Positions 25,172 through 33,252 of a DNA stretch of 64,000 nt are shown here, piece by piece. This DNA is from SSSZ01 sp016790965 (GTDB lineage: Bacteria; Pseudomonadota; Gammaproteobacteria; Burkholderiales; Rhodocyclaceae). The notes under the pieces are model-generated. The model searched no databases. It was not told where the DNA came from and saw only the letters and a list, made by a program, of their open reading frames with translations. Every line of letters starts with the position of its first letter. Positions within the stretch are counted from its first letter, which is position 1. Made by a program: the position numbers and the translations under genes. The stretch covers positions 62,001 to 126,000 of the forward strand of contig JAEUNZ010000031.1 of NCBI GenBank assembly GCA_016790965.1, written 5' to 3'.

Positions 25172-26571
25172 GCGGCCCTCGGATCGAAAGCGTCCCGCAC
25201 GGCGTCGGCAAACAGGTTGGCAGCCAGGACCAGGACGAACATGGCGGCAAAGGCCGCCGCCAGGGACCACCACACGACCGGCTCGCGCCCCAATTCCAGG
25301 CGGGCGTTGTTGATCATGGTGCCGAAACTGACCATGGTGGGATCGACGCCGATGCCCACGTAGGAGAGCACCGCCTCCGCCAGCACCAGCCCGGAAAAAT
25401 CCATCACTAGGGCGATGATGACGATGTGCATGAGATTGGGCAGGATGTGGCGGCCGATGATGCGGGCACCGGAAACGCCGAAGGCCTGGGCCGCCTGGAT
25501 GTACTCCAGTTCCCTCAGCTTGAGGGTTTCGCCCCGCAGCAGGCGGCACAGGCCTGTCCAGCTGGTCATGCCCAGGATGAAGCACAGGGCCAGGAGCCGC
25601 AGGTCGGCCCGTTCGGCTGCAGTGGAAAACCACTGCGGATGGGTGTCGATCACCACCTGCATCATGAGCACCGCGGCGGCGATGAGCAGCACGCCGGGAA
25701 TCGAGTTGAGCACCGTATAAACGTATTGGATCAGGTCGTCGACCCAGCCCCGGAAATAGCCGGCGACGATGCCCAGAACCACGGCCAGGGGCAGGGTCAC
25801 CAGGGTCGTGACGAGGCCGATGATGAGCCCCGTGCGCACGCTCTTCAACACCTGGTAGAAGACGTCCTGGCCCACCTTGTCGGTGCCGAAGACATGGTAA
25901 TTCCCCGCCAGTTGAAGGAGCGGCACGCCGACCAGGGCCAGGAGCAGGACCGTGGCCAGGACCGCGTTCCAGGCAAATGCCGTCTCCCCGCGCAGGATGC
26001 TGCCGGCCACCGCGGCGAGGGATATCCCGGCCCGGCGGGCAATCCCACCGCTGACGGCAGCCGCCAGCACCAGCCAGCCGAGAAAACCGAGCACCGCGCC
26101 GCGGAAGGCGGTCAGCGCCACGTCGGCCCCCAGGGCATCTTCGGCGTCCCCCAGGTGGACCCCGCCGAATTTGAGGCGCGGATACTCGCGCCCCTGGCCC
26201 CCGCCGGGCAGCTCGACGGTCTCCTTGGCGTAGAGACGGGTGGCGAAAGGTTCGGAATAGGTCTTCTCGTTGCGGGTACGCAGCGGCGCGGCCAGGGCGT
26301 CGAGGAGCGAGAGGACTTCCACGGCGTAAGCCGTTTTCGCACGAGGCTCAACATCTAATCGAAGCCGGTAATGCAGTGAATCCAGCAGGCCAATTCCAAT
26401 AAAAGCCAGCAAGATCACCGCAGAAGCCATACCAGACCTGCTTGCTCCCAGAGCTTGCAAGGCCACACGCATACGGGGGCTCTTCAGTCCAAGGGACAAC
26501 GCCACCCCACTGATAACCACGAGAATCCACACGAAAACGTCAGACCAAAGAACGACCAGTTGAAAATCCAT
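25168..26571 (-). CDS. yejE: ABC transporter permease, YejE-type
   Basis: A 467-residue inner-membrane permease for peptide import. It has an N-terminal helix, a periplasmic segment (YRLRLDVEPRAK to GDAEDALGAD) as in YejE proteins, and a C-terminal BPD_transp_1 domain with about six helices. The cytoplasmic EAA-type loop reads ALGVSG-like: IQAAQAFGVSGARIIGRHILPN. FGTDKVGQDVFYQVLKSVR is the conserved pre-domain motif. It starts 7 bases after the yejB stop and its own stop overlaps a potential yejF ATG. The first ~75 codons have clearly lower GC and different codon use than the rest, continuous with the end of yejB. Confidence 0.92.
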   Translation of the reverse strand: MDFQLVVLWSDVFVWILVVISGVALSLGLKSPRMRVALQALGASRSGMASAVILLAFIGIGLLDSLHYRLRLDVEPRAKTAYAVEVLSLLDALAAPLRTRNEKTYSEPFATRLYAKETVELPGGGQGREYPRLKFGGVHLGDAEDALGADVALTAFRGAVLGFLGWLVLAAAVSGGIARRAGISLAAVAGSILRGETAFAWNAVLATVLLLALVGVPLLQLAGNYHVFGTDKVGQDVFYQVLKSVRTGLIIGLVTTLVTLPLAVVLGIVAGYFRGWVDDLIQYVYTVLNSIPGVLLIAAAVLMMQVVIDTHPQWFSTAAERADLRLLALCFILGMTSWTGLCRLLRGETLKLRELEYIQAAQAFGVSGARIIGRHILPNLMHIVIIALVMDFSGLVLAEAVLSYVGIGVDPTMVSFGTMINNARLELGREPVVWWSLAAAFAAMFVLVLAANLFADAVRDAFDPRAA

Positions 26572-26578
26572 GAGCCGA

Positions 26579-27556
26579 TTATCCGAGGCGCACTCTAGGG
26601 TCTGCGACCGTGTAGGAAATATCAGTCAGTATCAGTGCAAAGATGTAAAGCACCGAGCCAATGAATACCATTGATCGCACAACAGCAAAATCCTGAGCCA
26701 GGATTGCGTCAATCGTGTAACTCCCAAGGCCTGGAATGCCGAAGAATGCTTCGGTCACCAGCGCCCCCATAAACAGACCGGGGATGACAACCACAACTTT
26801 CGTCAAAATTGGCGTCATGCCATTGCGCAAAATATGACGAAAATATACGACGCTTTCGGGTAGACCCTTGGCCCGTGCGGTTCGAACATAGTCCTTGTTG
26901 ATTTCCTCCAGGAATATTGTTCGGTACCACCGCGTTTCCGAACCAATTCCCGACACCACCCCGATCACCACCGGCAGGACCAGGAAGCGCCAGGCGTCCA
27001 GCCCCTCGCCGAAGCCGGAAATGGGCACCAGGCGCCAGATCTTGCTCACCAGGTATTGCCCCCCGATGATGTAGAACAGGCCCGAGATGGACATCATCGC
27101 CACGCACAGCACCACGCCCCACAGATCGAAGGCGCTGGCCCGGAAGAAGGCCAGGATCAGGGCGAAACTCACCGTGACGAAAAGCCCCAGGACGAAAGTC
27201 GGCAGCGCAATGGCCAGGGAGGGCCCCATACGGTTGCCGATCTCGCGCGCAATGTCGCGGCCGTCCTCGGCGCGGCCGAAGTCGCCCACGAACATGGCGG
27301 CCGACTTGGTGAAGAAAATGGTGTCGGAAAGGGACTCCAAACCGGGCGCCTCGGCGTTAAAGAAAAGGGGCTTGTCGTAACCCCGCTCGGCCTTCCAGCG
27401 CACGATGGCCTCCGGCGTCACCCGCTTGACGCCCAACTGCATGCGGGCCATGTCATCCGGCGTGTTGACGACGAAGAACAGGGCAAAGGTCACGAGATTC
27501 ACCCCAATGAGAATGGGGATGGCGTAGAGGAGCCGGCGGACGATGTAGGCAAGCAT
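26579..27556 (-). CDS. yejB: ABC transporter permease, YejB-type
   Basis: A 325-residue permease, partner of YejE. Starts MLAYIVRRLLYAIPILIGVN, the canonical first helix of this family, followed by a periplasmic section (MARMQLGVKRVTPEAI to FGRAEDGRDIAREIGNRM) and a BPD_transp_1 domain with the EAA-type loop YVRTARAKGLPESVVYFRHILRN. It is the first gene of the operon. No YejA-type solute-binding gene lies nearby, so it must be elsewhere or the system must share another binding protein. The 3' half (26579 to about 26930) is markedly AT-richer than the 5' half, with a sharp change inside the gene. The ribosome site is weak. Confidence 0.92.
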   Translation of the reverse strand: MLAYIVRRLLYAIPILIGVNLVTFALFFVVNTPDDMARMQLGVKRVTPEAIVRWKAERGYDKPLFFNAEAPGLESLSDTIFFTKSAAMFVGDFGRAEDGRDIAREIGNRMGPSLAIALPTFVLGLFVTVSFALILAFFRASAFDLWGVVLCVAMMSISGLFYIIGGQYLVSKIWRLVPISGFGEGLDAWRFLVLPVVIGVVSGIGSETRWYRTIFLEEINKDYVRTARAKGLPESVVYFRHILRNGMTPILTKVVVVIPGLFMGALVTEAFFGIPGLGSYTIDAILAQDFAVVRSMVFIGSVLYIFALILTDISYTVADPRVRLG

Positions 27557-27695
27557 CGCGGGGGATTATGCCACCGCCCGCGCCGAAGCGATGGCCCGCC
27601 GAAGCGAAGGCCCGCCGGCTCTTGACCGGCGGCGCCGGAAGTCGGTAAGGTGCGGACCTTATCCCACACCACGAGCGCCATCGGCCCTGCACGAC

Positions 27696-28109
27696 ATGGA
27701 ATACATCAAACCCGCCATGATCGTCCTCGGATTCCTGGCCATCGCCTTCGGCCTGTTCACCCGCCTGCGCAACCGCGGCCTGCAGAACTGGCCCTCGGTC
27801 AGCGGCACCATCATCCGCTCCGACCTGCAAACCACTGCCGACGGAAAGACGCGCCTGGCGGCGGCTTTCCGCTACCAGATCGACGAGCGCGTCATCGACA
27901 GCCGCATGATCATCCTGACCATCGAGGATGTCCGTCCGGCGGTGGTCTACCGCATCCTGCAACGCCTCGCCCCGGGCAGCCGGGTGAAGGTCTATTACGA
28001 CCCCAAGGACCCCGCTTCGGCCACCGTCGACCACACGCCCCGGGGGAACTGGCTGGAGGCCGTCCTGGCCGGCATGGCCCTCGTCACCTACGCCGCCTTC
28101 GGGCTTTAG
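27696..28109 (+). CDS. DUF3592 membrane protein
   Basis: A 137-residue protein with an N-terminal helix (AMIVLGFLAIAFGLFT), a soluble middle with the DUF3592 pattern (NWPSVSGTIIRS, AAFRYQIDERVIDSRMI, LAPGSRVKVYYDPKDPASATV) and a C-terminal helix (LEAVLAGMALVTYAAFGL). Function unknown; members are thought to be envelope proteins. The ATG at 27696 is chosen because MEYIKPAM leads straight into the membrane helix; the upstream frame has basic non-conserved residues. Its stop (TAG) shares a base with the GTG start of the pbpC gene, so the two genes are probably expressed together. Confidence 0.82.
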   Translation: MEYIKPAMIVLGFLAIAFGLFTRLRNRGLQNWPSVSGTIIRSDLQTTADGKTRLAAAFRYQIDERVIDSRMIILTIEDVRPAVVYRILQRLAPGSRVKVYYDPKDPASATVDHTPRGNWLEAVLAGMALVTYAAFGL

Positions 28110-30460
28110 TGGAGAAGAGGGGCAGCGTTTCCGCCATCCCCCCTCGTCAACACCACGGCGGAGGGAAGGGGCGACAGCGCCAAGGACCGGGAGCCGTCCC
28201 GCCTCCATCGCCCAAGCCTCGCCGCCTCCCCCTTGGGACGGCGCCCGGATCCCTGGTCTTCGCCGGCTTCCTCTTCGCCGCCCTGCTCCTGCTGCCCGGG
28301 GGCGCCAACGCCCTGCCCTCCTTCGCCGAGGTTCGCGCCGCCCACGCCGAGTCCGATGCCTGGCTCCTGGCCCGGGACGGTCGCCCCCTGCAGCGGCTGC
28401 GCCTCGATCCGACCGTGCAGCGACTACCCTGGACGCCTCTGGAGGCGGTCTCGCCCGCCCTGCTGCGGGCTGTGCTCCATTCCGAGGATCGCCGCTTCCA
28501 CGAACATTCGGGCGTCGACTGGAACGCGGTGGCGGCCAGCGCCTGGCGCAATCTGTGGAACACCCGCACCCGGGGCGCCAGCACCCTCACCATGCAGCTC
28601 GCCGGCCTGCTGGCGGAGCAACGCCCGACGGGCCGGCGCAATGCCTTCCAGAAGCTGGGCCAGGCCGCCACCGCCCTGGCGCTCGAGCGGCACTGGAAAA
28701 AGGACGAAATCCTCGAGGCCTATCTGAACCTGGCCGGCTTCCGCGGCGAGGCGGTCGGCGTGGCAGCTATGGGCCGCCGCCTTTTCGGAAAGGATCCCGA
28801 CGGTCTGGACAGTCGCGAGGCCGCGCTGGCCGCGGCGCTGTTGCGGGCCCCTGCGGCACCACCGGAAACGGTGGCGGACCGCGCCTGCGGCCTGCTGCGG
28901 GCACAGCAGCGGGCCGGCGACTGCGGCGGCCTGGACTCCCTGGCCCGCCTGGCCTTTTCGGGTGCCCTGCGCCTAGCGGCCCCTCCTCCCGATGCCGGTG
29001 AAAACCACGCCCCCCACCTGGCCAGAAAGCTCCTGCGACGCCCCGGCGAGCGCCTTCGCAGCACCCTGGACGCCGACCTGCAACGCTTCGCCGCCAACGC
29101 CCTGGAGCGCCACCTGCGGGAATTGGCCCGGCGCAACGTCGAGGATGGCGCCGTGCTGGTCCTGAACAATGGGAGCGGCGAAGTCCTGGCCTGGGTCGGC
29201 TCTTCCGCATCGCTTTCCGGCGCGCCCCACGTGGACGGAACCGTCGCGCTGCGACAGGCGGGGTCCACCCTGAAGCCCTTCCTCTACGGCCTGGCACTGG
29301 AGCGCCGCCAGCTTAGCGCGGCGGCCCTGGTCGAGGATTCCCCGGCCGCTCTCAGCACCGCCGGGGGTCTCTACGTGCCCCAGAATTACGTGCCCGAGTA
29401 CCAGGGCTGGGTCAGCGTCCGCCGGGCCCTGGGCGAGTCCCTCAACGTCCCGGCGGTGCGCACCCTGGTCCGCCTGGGGCCGGACGCCTTCCACGACCGC
29501 CTGAGGCGGCTGGGCTTGGTCAGCCTCAGGGAGGACGGAGACTACTACGGTTACAGCCTCGCCCTGGGTTCGGCCGACATTTCGCTGCTCATGCTGGCCA
29601 ATGCCTACCGCAGCCTGGCCAACCGCGGCACCTGGTCCCCCCTGCGGGCCAGCCTGGACGACCCTCGCCCTCCCTGTGCCGAGGGCGGCTGCGCCGGGGT
29701 GTTTTCCGGTTCGCCGCGTCCGGCGGGCGATGCCGCAGCGAGTTTCATCGTGGCCGACATCCTGGCCGACCGCGCGGCCCGGGCAGGCACTTTCGGATTG
29801 GATTCCTGGCTGGCCACGCCCTACTGGTCCGCCGCCAAGACCGGCACCAGCAAGGATATGCGTGACAACTGGTGTCTGGGCTTCTCCCGCCGCTACACGG
29901 TGGCGGTCTGGGTGGGCAATGCGGGGGGCGGCCCCATGCACGATGTTTCCGGTACCAGCGGCGCCGCGCCGGTGTGGCGGGAAGTCATGGACTGGCTGCA
30001 TCGCGGCGACCCGGAAAGCTCCCGCCGCGCCGCAGCCAGTCTGCCCCCTACGCCGCCGCCCGGCGTGCTGCGGCGGCAGGTGCGCTTCGACCCTCCCCGG
30101 GAGCCGCCTCGCCAGGAATGGTTTCTGTACGGCACTGAAATGAGCGTCGTCCGTGAGGCAGGCGCGACCCGCCTTGCGCGGATTGCCTATCCCGGCGAGG
30201 GCAGCATCCTGGCCCTGGACCCGGACATTCCTCCACCGCGCCAGCGCATCGCCCTCAAGCTCAGCGGCCCGGCGGCCATCGGCTGGCGTTGGCAGGTGGA
30301 TGGCGAAAAGCCCCAGCGGGCCGACCGTGCCGCCCTGTGGCGCCCCAGCCCCGGCCCGCACCGCCTGGTGCTGCTGGACGGGGCGGGCCGCGAGATCGAC
30401 CGGGTGAGCTTTTCCGTGCGTGCACTGCGGGCGGGACGCAGCGTACCCCGCAGTCCCTGA
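28109..30460 (+). CDS. pbpC: Penicillin-binding protein 1C
   Basis: A 783-residue bifunctional peptidoglycan synthase. A basic cytosolic N-terminus is followed by one membrane helix (LVFAGFLFAALLLLPGG). The GT51 transglycosylase domain has EDRRFHEHSGVDW and RGASTLTMQLAG. The transpeptidase has the Ser motif STLKPF, GESLN and KTGTSKDMRDNW. A C-terminal BiPBP_C domain lies at about 690-775. The start is a GTG overlapping the DUF3592 stop; no better codon exists before the helix. The usual partner in this family, an alpha-2-macroglobulin-like gene, is not adjacent. Length matches PbpC (about 770). Confidence 0.93.
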   Translation: MEKRGSVSAIPPRQHHGGGKGRQRQGPGAVPPPSPKPRRLPLGTAPGSLVFAGFLFAALLLLPGGANALPSFAEVRAAHAESDAWLLARDGRPLQRLRLDPTVQRLPWTPLEAVSPALLRAVLHSEDRRFHEHSGVDWNAVAASAWRNLWNTRTRGASTLTMQLAGLLAEQRPTGRRNAFQKLGQAATALALERHWKKDEILEAYLNLAGFRGEAVGVAAMGRRLFGKDPDGLDSREAALAAALLRAPAAPPETVADRACGLLRAQQRAGDCGGLDSLARLAFSGALRLAAPPPDAGENHAPHLARKLLRRPGERLRSTLDADLQRFAANALERHLRELARRNVEDGAVLVLNNGSGEVLAWVGSSASLSGAPHVDGTVALRQAGSTLKPFLYGLALERRQLSAAALVEDSPAALSTAGGLYVPQNYVPEYQGWVSVRRALGESLNVPAVRTLVRLGPDAFHDRLRRLGLVSLREDGDYYGYSLALGSADISLLMLANAYRSLANRGTWSPLRASLDDPRPPCAEGGCAGVFSGSPRPAGDAAASFIVADILADRAARAGTFGLDSWLATPYWSAAKTGTSKDMRDNWCLGFSRRYTVAVWVGNAGGGPMHDVSGTSGAAPVWREVMDWLHRGDPESSRRAAASLPPTPPPGVLRRQVRFDPPREPPRQEWFLYGTEMSVVREAGATRLARIAYPGEGSILALDPDIPPPRQRIALKLSGPAAIGWRWQVDGEKPQRADRAALWRPSPGPHRLVLLDGAGREIDRVSFSVRALRAGRSVPRSP

Positions 30461-30510
30461 GGGCTTGGAGCCCCGGGTGGGCGGCCGACAATCAGCCCAT
30501 TCCTGGAAGG

Positions 30511-30560
30511 GTCTGTCCTGAGCCTATCGATGGGCCTGCCCTGAGAGCCCATCGAAGGGC
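30511..30560. repeat. CTGAGCCTGTCGAAGGG-type dispersed repeat, two copies
   Basis: Two imperfect adjacent copies of a ~25-base unit (GTCCTGAGCCTATCGATGGG and CCCTGAGAGCCCATCGAAGG) lie in the convergent gap between pbpC and rluB. A related inverted copy appears at 58958-58982. Units of this kind are scattered in many proteobacterial genomes. Confidence 0.65.
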
Positions 30561-30591
30561 TCGCCGGGGCGCTCTGCGGCGAGCCTCCCCG

Positions 30592-31851
30592 CTACCGCCG
30601 GCCGCGGCTTCCGGCAGGGCGCGGAGCAGGCTTCCCGTCGCGGACAGGCGCTTGGGTGTTCCGCGCGCCAGGTTTTGTAGCGCGCGGGGCCGGCTTATCG
30701 CCGCGAGGCGAGGGCCTATCGCCCGCTGGGGCCGGCCTTGCGCCGCGTGATGGGCTTTTCTCGCCCCGCGTTGAGGGCTTCTGGCCCGCAAAGGATGACT
30801 TCTCCACCCGAGGCGACGGCTTCTCACCGCGAGGCAGCGGCTTGGCCGCCCGCGGAGGCGGCCGCTGGTCGACAAGCTCGTCGGGCTCCGCCGGGACCTC
30901 AGGTGTTTCTCCACCAGCCAGAAGTTTCTCGAGGCGCCGTACTTCGGTCTCGGTCAATTCCTGACAGCGTCCACGCTTGAGACGGGGGGGCAGGACGAAG
31001 GGGCCATAACGCACCCGGATGAGACGGCTCACGGTGCAGCCCACGGCCTCGAAAAGGCGGCGCACTTCACGGTTGCGCCCTTCGAAGAGGGTGACGTGGA
31101 CCCAGCGATTGGCACCCTCGCCACCGGCATCCACCAGGCTGTCGAAAGACGCGGGGCCATCTTCCAGGGGCACACCCTCAAGCAGGCGGCGGCGCGCGTC
31201 GTCACCCAGTTCGCCCAACACCCGGACGGCGTATTCCCTTACCAATTGGGTGCCGGGATGCATAAGGCGGTTGGCGAGCTCGCCCGAGGTGGTGAAGAGC
31301 AGTAGGCCGGAGGTGTTGAAGTCCAGGCGGCCGACAACGATCCAGCGGCTGCCTCGCATGCGCGGCAGGGCATTGAAGACGGAGGGACGGCCATCCGGAT
31401 CGTCGCGGGAGACGATCTCGCCTTCCGGCTTGTGGTAGAGCAGCACCCGGGCGGCCCGGCCGGCCGAGGCGCGCAGATTGACCAGGCGGCCGTTGACCTT
31501 GACCCGGTCGGTGGGCAGGACGAGTTGGCCGATCTGGGCCATCTCGCCATTGACGCTCACCCGGCCGGCGGCGATCCATTCTTCCATATCGCGCCGGGAT
31601 CCGACCCCAGCCTGGGCTAGAACCTTGTGCAGACGCTCGGGCTTGGCGCCCATTCCGGCTGGTCGGGCGGCACTGCGCAACGGCTTGCCGCCGGCCCGGC
31701 CCGCACCACGTCGGGGAGAGGGAACCGGAGGTTCAGCCTCCGGGGTCCCGGGGGCTGGTTCTTCTCCCCCGGTGCGGCGGCGGCGTGGGGCGTCTCCCAA
31801 GTCCGGCTCATTGCTGCGGGCTTGGCGGAAAGGGGTGCGTTTAGGCTTCAT
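30592..31851 (-). CDS. rluB: 23S rRNA pseudouridine synthase, RluB type
   Basis: A 419-residue RsuA-family enzyme expected to make pseudouridine 2605 of 23S rRNA. An extended basic, Pro/Arg-rich N-terminus (about 70 residues) precedes an S4 domain (ERLHKVLAQAGVGSRRDMEEWI). The catalytic motif GRLDFNTSGLLLFT contains the key Asp. EGRNREVRRLFEAVGCTVSRLIRVRYGPF closes the domain. The last ~95 residues are a repetitive basic tail with variants of PSPRGEKP. Such tails are common in GC-rich betaproteobacterial RluB proteins and may bind RNA. The start overlaps the scpB stop by 11 bases. Confidence 0.92.
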   Translation of the reverse strand: MKPKRTPFRQARSNEPDLGDAPRRRRTGGEEPAPGTPEAEPPVPSPRRGAGRAGGKPLRSAARPAGMGAKPERLHKVLAQAGVGSRRDMEEWIAAGRVSVNGEMAQIGQLVLPTDRVKVNGRLVNLRASAGRAARVLLYHKPEGEIVSRDDPDGRPSVFNALPRMRGSRWIVVGRLDFNTSGLLLFTTSGELANRLMHPGTQLVREYAVRVLGELGDDARRRLLEGVPLEDGPASFDSLVDAGGEGANRWVHVTLFEGRNREVRRLFEAVGCTVSRLIRVRYGPFVLPPRLKRGRCQELTETEVRRLEKLLAGGETPEVPAEPDELVDQRPPPRAAKPLPRGEKPSPRVEKSSFAGQKPSTRGEKSPSRGARPAPAGDRPSPRGDKPAPRATKPGARNTQAPVRDGKPAPRPAGSRGRR

Positions 31852-32383
31852 GATCGAATTCCAAAGTCTGGCCGATTTGTTCCAGGGGCGGCAGTTCGCT
31901 CAGGCTGCGCAGGCCGAGATCGTCGAGGAAGCGGCGTGTGGTGGCGAAGAGCGCAGGCCGGCCGGGGGTTTCGCGATGACCGACCACGTCGATCCAGCCC
32001 CTTTCTTCCAGGGACTTGATGACATTTGCATTGACGGCGACGCCGCGGATTTCCTCGATGTCACCCCGGGTCACCGGCTGACGGTAGGCGATGATGGCGA
32101 GGGTTTCGAGGACGGCGCGGGAGTAGCGCGGCGGCTTTTCGGGATGGAGACGGTCCAGGTAGGGGAGATATTCTGCACGGGTACGGAAACGCCAGCCCGA
32201 AGCCAGTTGCACCAGTTCCGCGCCCCGGTCCTGCCAGTCCTCGCGCAATTCGTCCAGGAGCTTGCGCAGGGTCTCGGTCGACACCTCGTCGGAGAACAGA
32301 CTGCGCAGTTCGCCCGTGGAGAGCGGTTCCCGGGCGGCCAGGAGGGCGGCTTCAAGCACTTTCTTGGCTGTCGTCGGTTCCAC
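31841..32383 (-). CDS. scpB: Chromosome segregation/condensation protein ScpB
   Basis: A 180-residue winged-helix kleisin-interacting protein of the SMC-ScpAB condensin. Typical segments are LEAALLAAREPLSTGELRSLF at the N-terminus, YSRAVLETLAIIAYRQPVTR and EIRGVAVNANVIKSLEERGWI in the second winged helix, and a final FDHEA. The start is GTG with AAAGG nine bases upstream. It begins inside the 3' end of scpA (32-base overlap), which fits strict co-expression in a fixed ratio. Confidence 0.93.
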   Translation of the reverse strand: MEPTTAKKVLEAALLAAREPLSTGELRSLFSDEVSTETLRKLLDELREDWQDRGAELVQLASGWRFRTRAEYLPYLDRLHPEKPPRYSRAVLETLAIIAYRQPVTRGDIEEIRGVAVNANVIKSLEERGWIDVVGHRETPGRPALFATTRRFLDDLGLRSLSELPPLEQIGQTLEFDHEA

Positions 32384-33197
32384 CGTCGTGCACCTTTACG
32401 TAGATGGGGGCGAAGGCCTCGGTCTGGGTAATGTGGATGAGCTTTTCCCGGGCGAGTTCAAGGAGGGCAAGAAAGTGCACCACCAGCCCGGGAACGCCCA
32501 TGGCAATATCGAAGAGGGCCTCGAAGCGGACATAGCCGCCTTCGCTCTGGAGGTGGCGCAGGATGATGCCCATGTGCTCCCGCACGGAAAGCTCCTCCCG
32601 CCCGATGCGGTGGTGGCGGTGCAGGGTCGCCTGGCGCAGGATGGCCTGCCAGGCGGCCTTAAGGTCATCCAGATCGACTTCCGGGTAGCGCACCAGGAGG
32701 GATTTTTCCACCAGGGTCTCGACCCAAAAGAACTCCCGCTCCGCCTGGGGCAGCGCATTCAGGTTCTGGCCAGCAAGCTTCATCTGCTCGTATTCCATGA
32801 GCCGGCGGACCAGTTCGGCTCGGGGATCCTCGGCCTCGTCTTCGCTACCCGACTTGGGCCGCGGCAGCAGCATGCGCGACTTGATCTCGATCAGCATGGC
32901 TGCCATCACCAGGTAATCCGCCGCCAGCTCCAGGTTATGGGCGCGCATGGACTCGATGTAGTCCAGGTACTGGCGGGTGAGCGGCGCCATGGGAATGTCG
33001 AGGATATCGACATTGGCGCGGCGAATCAGATAGAGCAGGAGGTCGAGGGGCCCCTCGAAGGCGTCCAGCATCACTGCCAGGGCGTCCGGCGGGATGTAGA
33101 GATCCGCCGGCAACTCGGTCAGTGGCTCGCCGTAGATGCGGGCCAGGGGCTCGTCCAGCGCCGCGTCGAGGCCGACTTCGAGCACGGCCTCGCTCAC
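32352..33197 (-). CDS. scpA: Segregation and condensation protein ScpA
   Basis: A 281-residue kleisin. The N-terminal part contains the diagnostic FEGPLDLLLYLIRRANVDILDIPM and ELAADYLVMAAMLIEIKSRMLLP; the C-terminal winged helix ends in ALLELAREKLIHITQTEAFAPIYV. It bridges SMC heads and binds ScpB. The GTG at 33197 is preferred (GCGAGG seven bases upstream); an open frame continues upstream but is antisense to conserved coding. It lies 55 bases after trpS. No smc gene is nearby, as is normal. Confidence 0.93.
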   Translation of the reverse strand: MSEAVLEVGLDAALDEPLARIYGEPLTELPADLYIPPDALAVMLDAFEGPLDLLLYLIRRANVDILDIPMAPLTRQYLDYIESMRAHNLELAADYLVMAAMLIEIKSRMLLPRPKSGSEDEAEDPRAELVRRLMEYEQMKLAGQNLNALPQAEREFFWVETLVEKSLLVRYPEVDLDDLKAAWQAILRQATLHRHHRIGREELSVREHMGIILRHLQSEGGYVRFEALFDIAMGVPGLVVHFLALLELAREKLIHITQTEAFAPIYVKVHDGGTDDSQESA

Positions 33198-33252
33198 CGG
33201 CGGGCCTCGCCGGGAGTGATGGACGCAGCGATGGCGCTCCCGCGGGGGGTCA

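Noticed and set aside
25171..25633. Frame extending upstream of yejF into yejE
   Set aside because: It overlaps conserved permease codons in another frame; only the ATG at 25171 or 25012 is credible.
30461..30591. CRISPR-like repeats near rluB
   Set aside because: Only two imperfect adjacent units without spacers; this is a common dispersed repeat type.
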